A stretch of 64,000 nucleotides of DNA from Pachypanchax playfairii (Eukaryota; Chordata; Actinopteri; Cyprinodontiformes; Aplocheilidae). How positions within the stretch are numbered: the stretch's first letter is position 1; every line of letters starts with the position of its first letter. Both the position numbers and the translations under genes were made by a program. Shown one piece after another: positions 49,984 through 61,809 of the stretch. The DNA is taken from positions 682,001-746,000 of the forward strand of contig SSNP01000006.1 of NCBI GenBank assembly GCA_006937955.1, given 5' to 3'. The notes beneath the pieces are model-generated. The model was not told the origin of the DNA and searched no databases. It saw only the letters and a list, made by a program, of their open reading frames with translations.

Positions 49984-49997
49984 GTCACCATGGTAAC
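49984..49997. promoter_or_regulatory. RFX X-box motif (isolated)
   Basis: GTCACCATGGTAAC fits the X-box rule of GTNRCC, a spacer of up to three bases and RGYAAC without mismatch. It lies far from any start codon here, so a distal enhancer role is the only likely use. Confidence 0.4.
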
Positions 49998-52900
49998 AGT
50001 CTCAACAGAAAGGTAAATCATAGCTTAATGAGTTTAGACACAAACACTGGCAGGTCCTGGTGATATTTCCTTGCTGTTACCTCGCCACATCATTGTTTTG
50101 TTAGGTTTTTAAAAAAGAAAAAAAAGTTTAGGAAAATTAATTTTACTGTTGTATACAATGTACAGCCTTACAACCTTTAACTCAGAGATAATGTACAATG
50201 TAATGTGTCCAGAATTTAGGCTAATTTCACTTACATATTCTTATAAAATCAAATCTAAATATATTCTTACTATTTGATGTATCTACTAACACAATTCTTA
50301 AACTTACTTTTAGCAAAACATAATATTACATGTGTGTTTTGAGTGCTTTTCTATGTTTTCAGTGAACTACATACTATACTTTTATTCCATATCTGGTTAA
50401 TAAGCTGCTGCCAGTGGCAAAAACTACAACATTCCTGGTTGTCATGTTTTTTTCCTTTTCAGGTTTTCATGCTCCTTGACAAAAAAGATTGCATTTAAGA
50501 AATCTGGGGTCTGCATTCAAGAATCCATGACAATTTTTCTTCACTAAATTACATGGCTTTCAATGAGGCAGCAAGACTGTTTTGTAAATTCATGTATTTC
50601 ATCCAGCAGCTGCAATCTGCTTCTACCTGCTGAGTTTTCTGCAGGGAAGTGGGATTTTACGCTCAACACCCATCCATCCACCCCCCTCGAGCCTGTCTTT
50701 CTGTACTCACACTCTTAGACGAAGGGAAAGTGTCTAAGTGCAGGTAGACGCTGCACATATGCCTCTATTTTCAGCTGAAATGTGTTTTTTACAACGCATA
50801 TAACACCATCTATCTCCTCCTCCACAATCTATAACTTCTCACATTCCAATTTCAAAACAGTTTTTTTTCTTGCTCCTGCCTTGATGCAAAACCCCTCTTT
50901 AAGTATAGTCATTGTAATAATTTTCTCTCTCTCATATAGTGTGGATTACCTGTGTGATTGCTTTCCAGAGAATTCCCTGTGGAGTATTAGCAACACGGCT
51001 CGTCGCAGTTGATGCTAGCACCCCCACCACTCTTTTTCATGTGCCCAGGATTCCTGCAGATATTAAAGCCATATGTGATGCTGCTTATCTGAGTCCATTA
51101 ACTTTTGTATTGCAGCTTCTGTGTGTTTTGCAGATTTGTGTGCTGGAAGTATGATGAGACTCTGTAGGAAGACTTGGCCAGCTGTACTTAAACACATGTT
51201 GACAGCATGCTTCACCTGCACACGCATGATGGAAGCGGACAGTGACTTGACTGTAGCTGGCAGGCTTGATCAAAAGTGATTGATTAGAAGACATGAGGCA
51301 TGGCTGCACATAGCAGCATGGTGGGGTTAAGGGTCTGGGGTCTACGGAGGACATTCCACACCTTCTTCCCCCTGCTGTGTTCACACAAGGCCGACTGCAA
51401 ATCATATTTGACAGTGAATATTGATCAGGTGAATAGGAAAGATCAATGCTTGTTGATTGCATTGCCATGGTGTTAAACTGTAAAAATAAAGTGGGATTCA
51501 AATGATGTCACATTGTCAAAAAGAAAAACAAGACAACACACCTGCTATCTTAAAATTACTATATAGAAAAAACATTTTAATATACGTTTGTAGTCATTTT
51601 TTGTACGTTGCTCATATCAGTACTAAATAAGGAGATGAAATGGTCATGTTTTTCCATCTTTGTTTGTTTCTGTTCATTTTGCTTTACTTCTGATTGTGTA
51701 CTGCTATCTGCTGGTTTCTACATGCAGGTGCAAGCATGAGACCACAAACCAACGCTTGACATTTCTGGAATCATCAACAAACATTTAAACCCTGGACTTT
51801 ATTTATTCATGTAAAATTTTGATGAATAATTAATTAATAAATTTCCATCAAGTTTTCCAAAGATTAAAGAGACATAAAACAATTTAACAGGTTTCATATT
51901 AGAGGTGCTTTGGGGACATTTTTACTATTTATGTTCAGATTTGCTTGTACTGTTTGTGTGTTTTATTAAATACAGGCCAAACAATGTTATTTTCAAGGAA
52001 ATGCACAAAATCAGCCTGTTATTGTTTCCATATGAGCTTTTGCAAAGTTAAAATGGGTTTAAACCATGACTTGTTTGCTAGTGCGAGTTCTTTAGATGGT
52101 TTGGTGCGTCTGCTCGGGGACATTTAAACCAACAAAATTGTTTAATTTTACTAAAACAGTCAAACAGCTCAGGATGTTTGAAAACAAGATAACGAGACTA
52201 CAGTAACACTGATTTTAAAAATCTGATTTGCAGAAACAATAACGCAACAAAAACAGCAGCAGAAACTGTAACAAAAACCATATTAAAAGGATGGAGCAAA
52301 ATATCTAAATTTTATACAAAAAATTCCCTATTTGATACATTTTTATTAATAATTGGACAGATTTTGGATTGATTTACACATTCAAACCATCCAAAACAAG
52401 TGAAAAAGGAACTTCAGCTCAACTCTAATCCTTCTTACCTTTGAGCTCTCACCTTCTCTCACCTGGCGCTGAATGCTGATCTCATAATCCCCCCTCCTTT
52501 TGCTTCATTTATCACCATCAGAAACTGCTGAAATTTGTCTTTGAATAGTCACGGTCTCAGACATTAATCAGAAAAGCCAAACATTGCTTGACTAAGCTTA
52601 ACTGTTGAAGGCTTTTACTGCTTTGATAACGTGGCCGTCATTAATTCCCCTGTCGGTGACGGGACAGAACAGCTCAGCAAGCACAAAATATGAAGGAAAA
52701 GTGCTGAGCTGCAACTTTCACACGCACAAAAAAGCTACAACACGGTACTCAATTACTAAGACACTTTTAGAACATTTACACACATTTTCCTTATTTACCT
52801 TTGTAAAAAATATTATTTTTATTTCATAAATTTGAATTATGTATGCTGGCTCCAACAATGTCTGTATTTCTTTAAAACAAGTGTTTTCTTCTTTTTTTCC

Positions 52901-53551
52901 CCCAATCAATTAAAATGTAACACATTTTTATGCTCTTTAAAGTTTGGGATTGAAAATAATACTAAGAAAAATTAGACTTTGGCATTTGCCTTAAAACATG
53001 TGTTGTTTTCCCACTTTGGCAGCCGGTTTTATTTATAGGAAAATATGTATTAATGTATACAATGAGATGGGAACAGGAAATGCATATTTCCATGTTCATT
53101 CAGGTATATTTAAATGTAAACCAATTGTAAACATGAAAAGCATCGTTTAGCTTTTATTTGATGTCACAATCACGTAGAAAAAAATTCCTTGACAGTTTCT
53201 TCTACAGTCACTGTTTTATTAGTTCAATACAGACACTTGAACTTTATCAAATAAACACACAAATGTTTTACAGGCAGAATAAAAAATAAAACAAAAGCTA
53301 AAGCACAAAAAAACTAAACTGAATCAAGATTGATAAATGTTTTCATCCAGGTTCTTGTTACATTGGTTGTTTTTATTTAGTTGTTTTTTTCTAAGATTTC
53401 CATTTAAATGAATTAAAAATGAGACAGATTATTGTTTTAGTTTAACGTGGAATGTTCCTTCATGCTTCATCCAGTGAAAGAGGCGGATAAATGAAATGAA
53501 CAATGTCAGTGAGGTGAGATGATAAATATGTTGTGACATCACGTGTAACTC

Positions 53552-53573
53552 TTTATTCCAACTTTGTTTTTAT
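53552..53573 (-). terminator. Candidate ramp1 poly(A) signals
   Basis: Read on the minus strand, AATAAA occurs at 53573-53568 and 53557-53552, about 355-375 bases past the ramp1 stop codon. Either could end a short 3' UTR. No closer AATAAA was seen on that strand. Confidence 0.35.
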
Positions 53574-53926
53574 TGTTTCTTTCCTTGTTTTTTCCTCCTC
53601 AGTAACATCCAGCTTTCTAGAGTTTACAGACTGTTTAGGGCCACGAGGGCAGATAGTGATTGAAGTTCAACCTCCATCTTAGTATTCTCATGTTGATGAT
53701 GTTAATTTCTAATACTGTTCTGCACAGAAGAAAACAAGATTTTTAAAATAAAAAATACAGCACTTATTTCATGCTACACAGGATATCTGTCAGCATGTAT
53801 TTTTATGATAACCGATTTTTCACTGGACTTTTCATGTTACAACAAACTGCTTGTTTTTGGCAGGTTTGTTGTATTTTATGAGTCTGTCTGTAGGTTTGAA
53901 GCCCAGATCCAGAACCACAGCAGGTC

Positions 53927-54182
53927 TTACAGAACCCCTTCAGTACGTTTACTCCTCCACACCACCAAGGTGGTCATGAGCAAGGTAACCAGTACTGGCA
54001 CGGCGATGAAAGGAATCAGAATACTGATCTGCGGGTCGTGGGGAAGCCGACCAGTCAAAGCACAGTTGTGGAAGTATTTCTGGTGAATCTGCATGAAGAA
54101 GCCATCCACTGCCTCGTTGGGCCAGAAGCAGTCCAACCTCAACGCCACCTGGTATGTGCAGTTTGTTAGTCTCTCGTAGATC
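53927..54182 (-). CDS. ramp1: ramp1 coding exon 3 (terminal)
   Basis: After acceptor TTTTGCAG this exon encodes residues 60-144, starting with EIYERLTNCTYQ. It includes CFWPNEAVDGFF, the HNC cysteine, the membrane helix and the RSKRTEGVL tail. NCT at 67-69 is an N-glycosylation sequon. Tyr70 stands at the position of human Trp74. The other frames over this interval are shadows. Confidence 0.94.
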
Positions 54183-57100
54183 CTGCAAAAACTTTCAATA
54201 ATTAAATCATTCTCGCAACTTTTCCCTCCTCAGACTGAAATTTTCTCTCGTGTTGTCTTTGAAATGTCCTCCCAGAGTGTAACAGCAGCAGGTGATTCCT
54301 GCTGGTAGGAAAAAAAGGAAAAGAAGTATCTCAAGTTACGATGAGTGAGTTTAACACGGCTAAAGATAACAGCAATGTTTGGAGGGCAGAAGAAACCGAG
54401 ATGCATACCAACGGAGTGGCACGCTCAGTGCGGCGTTGCAACACACCAGGGACAGATTCTTTTCACCAAACAGGGACAGGAGTGTAAGAATAAAAAGAAA
54501 CAGACGTTCTTCCTCACAGTCACAATAACTGAAGGAAAGCTGAAAGATGCAGCATCTTTGCACCTCCATCCTCTCTAATATGAGCTTTTATTCCAAAAAA
54601 TCCCCCACAAGATGCTCGCTGATGGATTGACCATTAACTGACTGACACAACAACCCATCACATGGCCTGATGCATTTTGTGGGGCATATATGTGAAACCA
54701 AAGTCAGTAAAGTAAGAAATGCTGAAGCAAAAATTCTAAACACAAGAAAGGTTTTTGTCTGGTTTCCAGTTTTCCACTAAAAATCAGTTTAGAATGAACC
54801 ATTTTAGGGTTAATTGGTCAAAATCTGAGATTTAATCTCAGACACAAATAAGAAATGTGGCCCAGACATCTTCACTTTTTGAAAAGTGAAGCTGTAAGAT
54901 TTTGCTTACATGTTGGATTTTCAGAGTCTGAGTGCTAGAGACGTGGGGCTGAAAGCTCCGCCCACTCCCACCACACAATAATGAGTTTTTTTTATTATGA
55001 AATAATTAAATGCAGTTAAATTATATGGACAAGAAAAAGACGGCAGGTGGGTAAAAAAAAATCTGAGGTTATCTGAGGTAATAAGACTCTCTGAGGACTT
55101 CAGACTTTGTTTCTTTTTCAGGTTGATGTTTGATTCATGTGTGATTTTCTGAATATTTTGGCTCAGGTTTGGAGTAGAAAGTTACTTTTTTCATGAAATA
55201 TAATGATTGAAACACTTGTATATTTAGTGTTTCCAGTCTGATCTCCATCCACTAACTCCCTGCACAGCCCTGCTGCTCTATTTCTGTGCTCTCCTGTGGG
55301 CCAAACTCGGACGTCACACATTGTTTCCAGGAGTTTTCTTTCACAGCTGCTGCGTGCATGTACAAATCCAGCACCAATTACTTTATGTTGAACCATGAGA
55401 GGACAGATAGTCAGGAGGGAAATCACACAGTTTTGACATCAGCACTTCCTGCTCCTCGGTTCCTATTTATCCTCCTGTCTGACTCATCACCTGACCGCCG
55501 GGGCCTGAAACACTCTCACACGCCAACACAAACTCAAACAACATGATGTCAAACAAATTCAGGCAAATCATTCTGCAGAGAGGCAGGACACATGACGATC
55601 TATATTTGTCATTTATTTACAGGTTTTTGTCTGTAAAACGCCTGTAAACGAGGATGAGAAATGTGTGACTCTGCTGGTAAAACCGCTGAGGAACAATCTG
55701 GGAAATAAAATCACATCATTTCTGTTTTGATTTGGTTTTTATTTTTGGGGAAGTGTTTTGAATTACATTCCATGCTTCTAATCAACCCACCTGCTTCCAG
55801 TCACTAATCACCCTTCCCAGTGTTATTTTTCTAAAGTGCATTTTTTCAGCTTCTCAGTTTACTTTTTTTTAATTTGCATCAGTTTTAACTTTTGTTAAAT
55901 TTTTTTTAATGATTAGGTTTTCATCTTGAACCTGCCTCCATTTGTCTACATCTGGGTCCTTATTTACTTAAAGGTACAATATGGAATATTTTCATAAAAA
56001 GCAATATTTTGACATAATAATGCCTCCATGGAGTGTTTAGAGAGCTATAGAATGAAAAAACAGCATTTTCTTTAGAAATTACATTTGAAATAAAATATAA
56101 TACATATTTATTCTGACGGCACAAGGTTGGCAATTTGTTTACATCCAGCCAATAGCTGGCAGAGCAGTGGGCATCATAGTGGGTTGCCTAATATGGTGAA
56201 TAGTCTGCCACAGTGAGGCTGTGGAGTCTTCAGGTCAAGCAGCTGCAAGCGCCAGGGATATGTAGTGATTATTGACCTTACTTGCTTGCAATAGAGGATT
56301 CCCCTAGTTTCGGTTTGCTCGAGAAGAGCCGGGGCAGATACATGAGCTCTGTACTGAATTGAAAACTGAGTTACAGGTACGAGTCTTTTATCAGAGTCAG
56401 CGTGATCAGTGGGGCTAGAGAGCATGATTAGTGAGCTGAACTCATGATATTTTGTTGTCCTTCTCGGATCAGAGATCAGAGTGGGTTTGGTGAGGAATTT
56501 TCATGGCATTAGAGTTCATGTGGGGTTCATGAGCCTAGCGCCCGGATGCTTTGTTCTGTTGTTGTGGTGTTCATGTTTCTTATTCCACCTTTAGGTCTGT
56601 GATAAATACAGCAGCAGCCTCTATCACCATTTTTATTTGAACTATTTTTTTCACAAGGTTTAGGAAGGACCTACTGTGAGACCTTTTCTCTTTTTTTCCT
56701 GCTTTTGACTGGCTGTCATGGTGAATCCAGGTGCCAGGGTTCCATTAATTGGGGGTCTTTCTTTTTGAATCACTGCACAGGTTTAACTCAAGGTAAAGAC
56801 ACTCATAGCTGGAACTGAAACTTGGTTTCTGGAGTAAATGAACTCAGTGTTAACAGATAAACCCAGATTTCACTGAATCTCTTTTGTGAACCACTCAGGA
56901 AGAACATCTAATTAATTTAATTAGCATCAGGCTTGGGAGGTATTTAGAGTTAACAAGACATTTTAAGGATGAGAGGTTGTGTTTCTGAAGCTAAAGGTAG
57001 GACGATGGAAAACACTGAACTGAAATGGAAAACTGTTCTTCAAACTCCGGCTTCCCCCAGACAAAAAGAGAAACTTGCTTCTTTTGATGTGATGACAACT

Positions 57101-59021
57101 TTAACTCCAGTTCTTATCAGATGGGGTCATTTTCAGGTAAGACCCAGTTTAATTTTTAGAATTTGGATCTTGTACCAACTAAAAACGATGTCTTGTAGAA
57201 CAAAATGCACTTGATCTCCTCATTATATCAACTTAGTTGTTAAAACAAGAAGCAGATGCTAATTTCCAGCTCATTGAAACATCTATCTAAGGTCACCTGA
57301 CCAAAATGAGACCTCTCGGTCAACATTTAACATGTTGTAGGCTCCTAGTTTAAATTTTAAGCTCATATTTTGGGTTAAGAGGCGACAGAAATCCTCTTTG
57401 ACATTAGTCAAATTAGCTGTTAGCTCAGAGTTCAACTCCAACATTTGGTCAAAGAACTTTCTAAATCAGATAAAAAAATTAATCTTTCAATGTTTCCACT
57501 AAATCAAACTTCAAAAGATCGTAACATGATCTTTTATTGTCATTTTACACTACAAGTCAATATTTTTGGAAACAGGTTTGTAAATAAACTTACTCCAATG
57601 TGTCTGACCAGCTACACCACAACTCCAGATCCAGTTGCCCCATATCAAACTGGAATTCATTCAGGCAAAAATTTCGGATCATGGTTTTGTAGAAATGTAC
57701 ATTGCAGCCAGTCACTGAAGGGATGATATGAGCTGGGGAGAAACAACAACAAAGAGACAAATAATAAAAAGAGTTTCATTGTGAATATGAAGCAAAGATT
57801 GTAGAAAACACTGCAGTGTTTATCTGCTCTGCTTCTTTTATAATTAGGAATATGTTTTGCAACAAACAAGGTTGTGCCCTGGCTTTAGTTATTCCTACTG
57901 GGCCATTTCTTCCCTATTAGGCTTCTACTTTCACGAAGAAAAGATTTTAATTTGCAATCAGTCCCAATCCCATTTGTTTACTTTAGAGATGTATGTAAAC
58001 AAGCTCTTAATATGGAGGCAGACCACAGCTGTCCCGCTGGACCTGCAACTGAATGCAATACAGTACAGAGGGGAGAGGGGAGGCGAACAAAGACCGGCGT
58101 GAAAACCCAATGAGTTGTTGTTTGGATCAAGAAAAACACGGTGGATCGCAGTGTGTGCTGGCCTGATAACAGCCAACTGTTTGCTCATTATGTTTACTCT
58201 GACTCGGTGAGGTTTCCCAAAGGTCCCAGATACTCTGAGGGAAACTGGATGTGTTGTTTCCATTAGAGCCGTTTCAGAAAAACAGGAGTGAGAGAAAACA
58301 TGAGATACTGCAGGAAAAATATCTCCAGATTTATCAACTTCTAAGATGTTTTATTTCATCTGTGGGATTCATAAAAACTGAAACTGAGAAAATCGGACTT
58401 TTGAAAACATGATTATCCAGTAGAATTAAAGCTAAAACATCACAGATGTAAATTCAAAATTGAGGTTTTCATTTATTTCCAAGTTTTATGATCAGTTAAC
58501 TTGTTTTTTCACAATGTAAAAAGCTGTTGATTTTTGAGGTTTAACAAATATGCAGCTATGATTTTATCCTTAAGGTCAAAACTCCAAATATTCACATTCA
58601 AAGGTTCTGGCTTAATTTATGAAACTTATTTCAGATTAAAGAAGGATGTAAACAAATTCATAAACAAAAATGTGAATATAGATTAATTATTTATATTTCA
58701 AACTATTTTTAAGTTTTCGAGTGGAAACTTTCATATTATTGTGACCAGACTTCCAAAACTATTTCTCTTGTTGTTCTTTTTCTTCTCGGTTGTGTTGCCT
58801 TTCTTTTAAAATATCTTGTTTTCATTGTGCGTTTAGATAATGAAGCCAGTCCACCTCGGTTGTATTTTTCTTCGAGGGGAAATTAAAAAAAAAATCTAAG
58901 TCCTGATGCCACAAAGTGGCTCGTCGTTTGCCAAATAAAAGGTGAACCTGTAGAACAGAAAGAAGAACCCTGTCGTCTCACCTGCGAGCAGCAGCAGGAG
59001 CGCAGCGCCCTCCGGAGCCAT
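53927..59021 (-). CDS. ramp1: Receptor activity-modifying protein 1 (three coding exons)
   Basis: RAMP1 is a single-pass membrane partner of the calcitonin-receptor-like receptor. It carries the receptor to the surface and makes it a CGRP receptor; with the calcitonin receptor it makes an amylin receptor. Minus-strand coding parts are 59021-58982, 57732-57594 and 54182-53927. The 40, 139 and 256 bases join in frame to 144 residues (human 148). A signal peptide covers about 1-22. Six cysteines at 23, 36, 53, 68, 78 and 100 each sit exactly four positions before their human counterparts, so all three disulfides are kept. CFWPN at 78-82 is conserved. The membrane segment is about 115-135, ending in the short tail RSKRTEGVL. 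That tail and the GRLPHDP/SIL-PFI pattern favour RAMP1 over RAMP2 or RAMP3. The gene is convergent with klf7 and divergent from the next gene. Confidence 0.93.
54183..57593 (-). other. ramp1 intron 2 (3.4 kb)
   Basis: The donor GTAAGT at 57593-57588 and acceptor GCAG at 54186-54183 are both good. The intron contains a probable diverged interspersed repeat (55967-56595) and a short segment, 54902-54967, resembling one in klf7 intron 1. There is no exon. Confidence 0.85.
55967..56595. mobile_element. Possible diverged MITE-like repeat
   Basis: The left end CTTAAAGGTACAATATGGAA resembles the start of common teleost MITEs. The right end, on the other strand, begins CCTAAAGGTGGAATAAG, so the ends share TAAAGGT and then GGAATA with a gap. 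The body (about 630 bp) is unlike its surroundings and non-coding. The boundaries are approximate. Confidence 0.4.
57594..57732 (-). CDS. ramp1: ramp1 coding exon 2
   Basis: This exon encodes residues 14-59 plus two bases of codon 60, from HIIPSVTGCNVHFYK through CLNEFQFDM to WCSWSDTL. It holds cysteines 23, 36 and 53. The frame that gives these residues is open and joins both neighbours. The longer open frame in the same place, ending HDPKFLPE, is a shadow. The acceptor is CTCCCCAG and the donor GGA|GTAAGT. Confidence 0.92.
57733..58981 (-). other. ramp1 intron 1 (1.2 kb)
   Basis: The donor GTGAGA and acceptor CCCCAG are canonical. The intron is AT-rich and I see no exon, repeat or clear regulatory motif in it. 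Confidence 0.85.
58982..59021 (-). CDS. ramp1: ramp1 coding exon 1 (signal peptide)
   Basis: The exon encodes MAPEGAALLLLLA and the first base of the next codon, ending GCAG|GTGAGA. It is a short hydrophobic leader as in other RAMPs, whose first exon also splits within the signal peptide. The ATG at 59021 is the only one that gives a leader in frame with exon 2. Confidence 0.85.
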
Positions 59022-60821
59022 CAGGAATCCAAGTTCACTCCCTGGAGATCATTCTAAACCCGGTCCACCACTTCAAAACACACATTCAGTACCGACAGCG
59101 CGACGTGAGAGGAAACTTTCACCGAAGATCAGGAAGAGACCCCTCCACCACCCCCCACCCTTGACCCGACAGGAGCGGCTTCTTTCCACTCCGTGTCATG
59201 TGAGCCGCTCATGTCCCCACACGAGCGCAGAGGCCAAAATTAGTGCCAGCTGTCTAGAAGCCAGAGCCTGTATCTGGGAACTGGTCTAGATGTACCTACA
59301 TGAAAACTGAGTCTTTCAGGATAGAAGAAAGAGCAGGTCTTAAACTTCTGAATGATTTCATCTGGAAAACGACTTCTGTCACTTTACCAGACTAAAACCA
59401 GCTGTGGGGCATAATGCCATAAGACTCATTTATGAGGATTTAATTAGACATGAGTCACGCGCCCCCCATTACAGATAACTCCACTGCGCTATTGTTCCAT
59501 CCAGCGCACTCACACAGGATCAATTTAACGCATAAAAAGCCCAAATTTGCATTTTCACGTCTTATATCAGTGTGAATCTCAAGCAGCTCGGAAATGTGTA
59601 ATTAAATGTTTTCTCAGTCCATGACAGCAGAGAAGCGCGCGGTACCACCCAGAGGGGCTGTCTGTGTTTACCACACTCTACATTTTACTTATTTTCTTAA
59701 GAATTTTAATATGGTGTTAACATATAAATATTCTTTTAACACGCGGATGGTTTGTAAATAAAACGTCCATATTTTATACATTTTTATTTAATTCGGCCTC
59801 CAAATTGAACAGTTTCAAATTCGGTCCACAAGAGGGCAGCAGAGGACGCGGAATATTAGAATTCTTGGTCTCTGTGAATATTGACTCGATCCAACTTTTA
59901 GAATCCTTCAGTGTTCCATCCAGACCTGTTCTCATGCTACATGGACCACAAATCAGGATCCATTTCCCTTTTGGCTCGTTTGATCCACATTTACACCAGG
60001 TGAAAGCTGAGAGCAGAGTGCAGCTCTTAGAACGTCTTAGAAGTTTTATACTCAGTCAAACCTTTTGATAAAACAAATACACGGTATATTAATGTAACAC
60101 ATTTAAGAACAAGAATCACAAGGTGACTGTATTTTCCTCAAATCTGATTTGAATCTGGAACAGCTACTCTTCACATCATTATATTTACTGATAAGGGGAA
60201 AAAAACTGTTAAAGTTGAGTGCTCGCGTGATCCCGCGGGAAACCAAAACAAATCCGGCTCCCGACAGGTGTATTGACAGCCGCAATAAAGACGAACAGCC
60301 AATCAGGAGCAGGGATAGGTGAGAGAGGCTGATTTTCCCCAAAAAGTGGGACACATTCTGTGAAGATATTTTATTTTGTAAGATTCAATAGGCTGAAAAA
60401 AGTGTCGATCACAAAGAGAAGGCGTGTTTAGCGCACTCTCCCCCTCCGCAAGCCGTCCACCACCTCCCCACCCCCCAGCCACCGGCGCAATGGCAGATTG
60501 AGGAGTAAATGGCTCAGAGTGTCCGTGGTGTGGAAACCGACCTAAACACTGGACCAGGAGCCGAAAAACAAACACAAACAAAGAGGAAAAGGACGGAATA
60601 GCTCCGCGGTGGCGCTGCGTCTGTGTGCGTTCGGAAACTGTGCCAAGAGACAAACCCAAGAAGACTCCAGTTTTACAATCTCCTCTTTTTATTCCGGCAG
60701 TTTTTTTGTTGTTGTTTGTTGTTGTTGTGCGTGAGTGTGCGTAAGAGCAACCAGGATATCAGAAGTGGACATGTGAGTTACCGGAGTTAACAGGACAAGG
60801 CTTGATTTGTATCTGTTAAAG
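59022..60821. promoter_or_regulatory. Divergent promoter interval between ramp1 and the next gene
   Basis: Two genes start 1.8 kb apart on opposite strands. For the plus-strand gene there is a good CCAAT box (AGCCAATCAG, 60297-60306). An E2F-like palindrome, TCCCGCGGGAAA, sits at 60231-60242. A CpG- and C-rich stretch at about 60420-60640 is probably the start region and 5' UTR. On the ramp1 side the 200 bases before the start codon are GC-rich and include an 8-base inverted repeat (59173-59180 with 59203-59210). No TATA box is convincing on either side. Confidence 0.4.
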
Positions 60822-60885
60822 ATGAAGTTCCCAGCGTGCGTCCTCGTCACTTTGGTGCTGATCCGGTGGAGTACAACGCAGTCAG
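60822..60885 (+). CDS. First coding exon of a secreted or membrane protein (partial)
   Basis: ATG at 60822 opens 21 codons: a charged start (MK), a hydrophobic core (CVLVTLVLI) and a polar end (STTQS), a textbook signal peptide. One base of the next codon follows, then donor CAG|GTGAGT. The rest of the gene is outside the window. A first exon holding only a signal peptide with a phase-1 junction is common in receptors. In neuropilin-2 the first exon also ends just after the leader in phase 1, and NRP2 lies near KLF7 on human chromosome 2q33, so nrp2 is a reasonable candidate. This rests on position and exon style only; no diagnostic residues are visible. Confidence 0.55.
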
Positions 60886-61779
60886 GTGAGTGTGTGGACG
60901 CGCGTCTCTGCGCACTCACATCTGATACTGATGACACATTCAGCCGCACCTGTTCGCTCTGCTGCTCTGCATCTCTGGCACAAAGTTAACACAAGTTCAC
61001 AAGCGGATGCTGATTTGAATCCGATTCACTCACACATGCAGGGACGAACCTGCAGCCCCTGAAAGCGCGCGGGCTCTGCGTAAAAACAGAATCCAATGAA
61101 GCAAACTGTAAACGACTCTTTTTAATCGAACTCTGTTTTCTAAACATGTTCCAAGATATATTCTGAGGCAATAACTCAAAACAGATCCCCCCCCCTCATT
61201 TCTCGCACGCTAAATGTGAATGAATGCGCATCGTGGATGAGATGCGCGCGGAGGCTGTTTGTGGTAATGTAGATGAACTGAGCCCCGCCAGATTTCACGC
61301 AGCTTCTCTGTGAATAATGTAGATGTAGGAAATACTGGGTTCTTCACGCGCTGTGACAAACCCACGTGGGGCTTTTATTTATCATCAGCTCCCCGTGAAG
61401 TCCTCCCTTGATGAAATTCACTTTAATGATCCTGCATGCACGCGCACTTGTAATTTTACACTGAAGTTCTGTGTTTGACTTTTGTTTTTGCTGGTTTCTC
61501 CCTTTTCTGACAGCGTGAGACACTGAAACCGCCATCAGATTAGGTTTTGTTTGAAGAACTGGTCCAGCTGCGAGATATGGGCTGATCTGGTCTTTTAGAA
61601 TCTGGTTCCCTAATTGAACGAAGCCTTTAGGCTTTAACATTGACTGTTAAACCAGAAGGGTGAAAAGAATAAATCACCTTCAGAGCTCAAGCTGACCATT
61701 CCAGAAAAATGTCTTATGGATGGACAATTCTTCTGTTGCATTCCAGGACTGGTTGAGTTTTGGCTCAGTTTCTAGTGCG

Positions 61780-61809
61780 CACACACACACTCACACACAC
61801 ACACACACT
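61780..61809. repeat. CA microsatellite with one interruption
   Basis: A CA repeat of about 30 bases broken by a single TC. It is probably polymorphic. Confidence 0.9.

Larger units (their letters stand above)
41746..53550. other. Intergenic DNA between klf7 and ramp1
   Basis: The interval is about 12 kb between convergent genes with no recognisable exon. It holds one interspersed repeat (47818-48125), a T14G12 tract, an X-box at 49984-49997 and several dense non-repetitive blocks with homeodomain-type motifs that look like conserved non-coding elements (42060-42540, 45690-45900, 46480-46720, 47290-47480, 48930-49090). Apparent open frames such as 46278-46811 are not supported as genes. Confidence 0.7.

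Noticed and set aside
51085..51501. 138-codon minus-strand frame between klf7 and ramp1
   Set aside because: No domain, no splice structure and no resemblance to a known protein; treated as chance.
53949..54188. Alternative open frame across ramp1 exon 3
   Set aside because: It is a frame-shifted shadow of the exon. Only the other frame gives the cysteines, membrane helix and RAMP1 tail.
57657..57869. Minus-strand hydrophobic frame with a signal-like leader over ramp1 exon 2
   Set aside because: It is out of frame with the RAMP cysteines; the hydrophobic part is intron. The correct frame joins both neighbouring exons.
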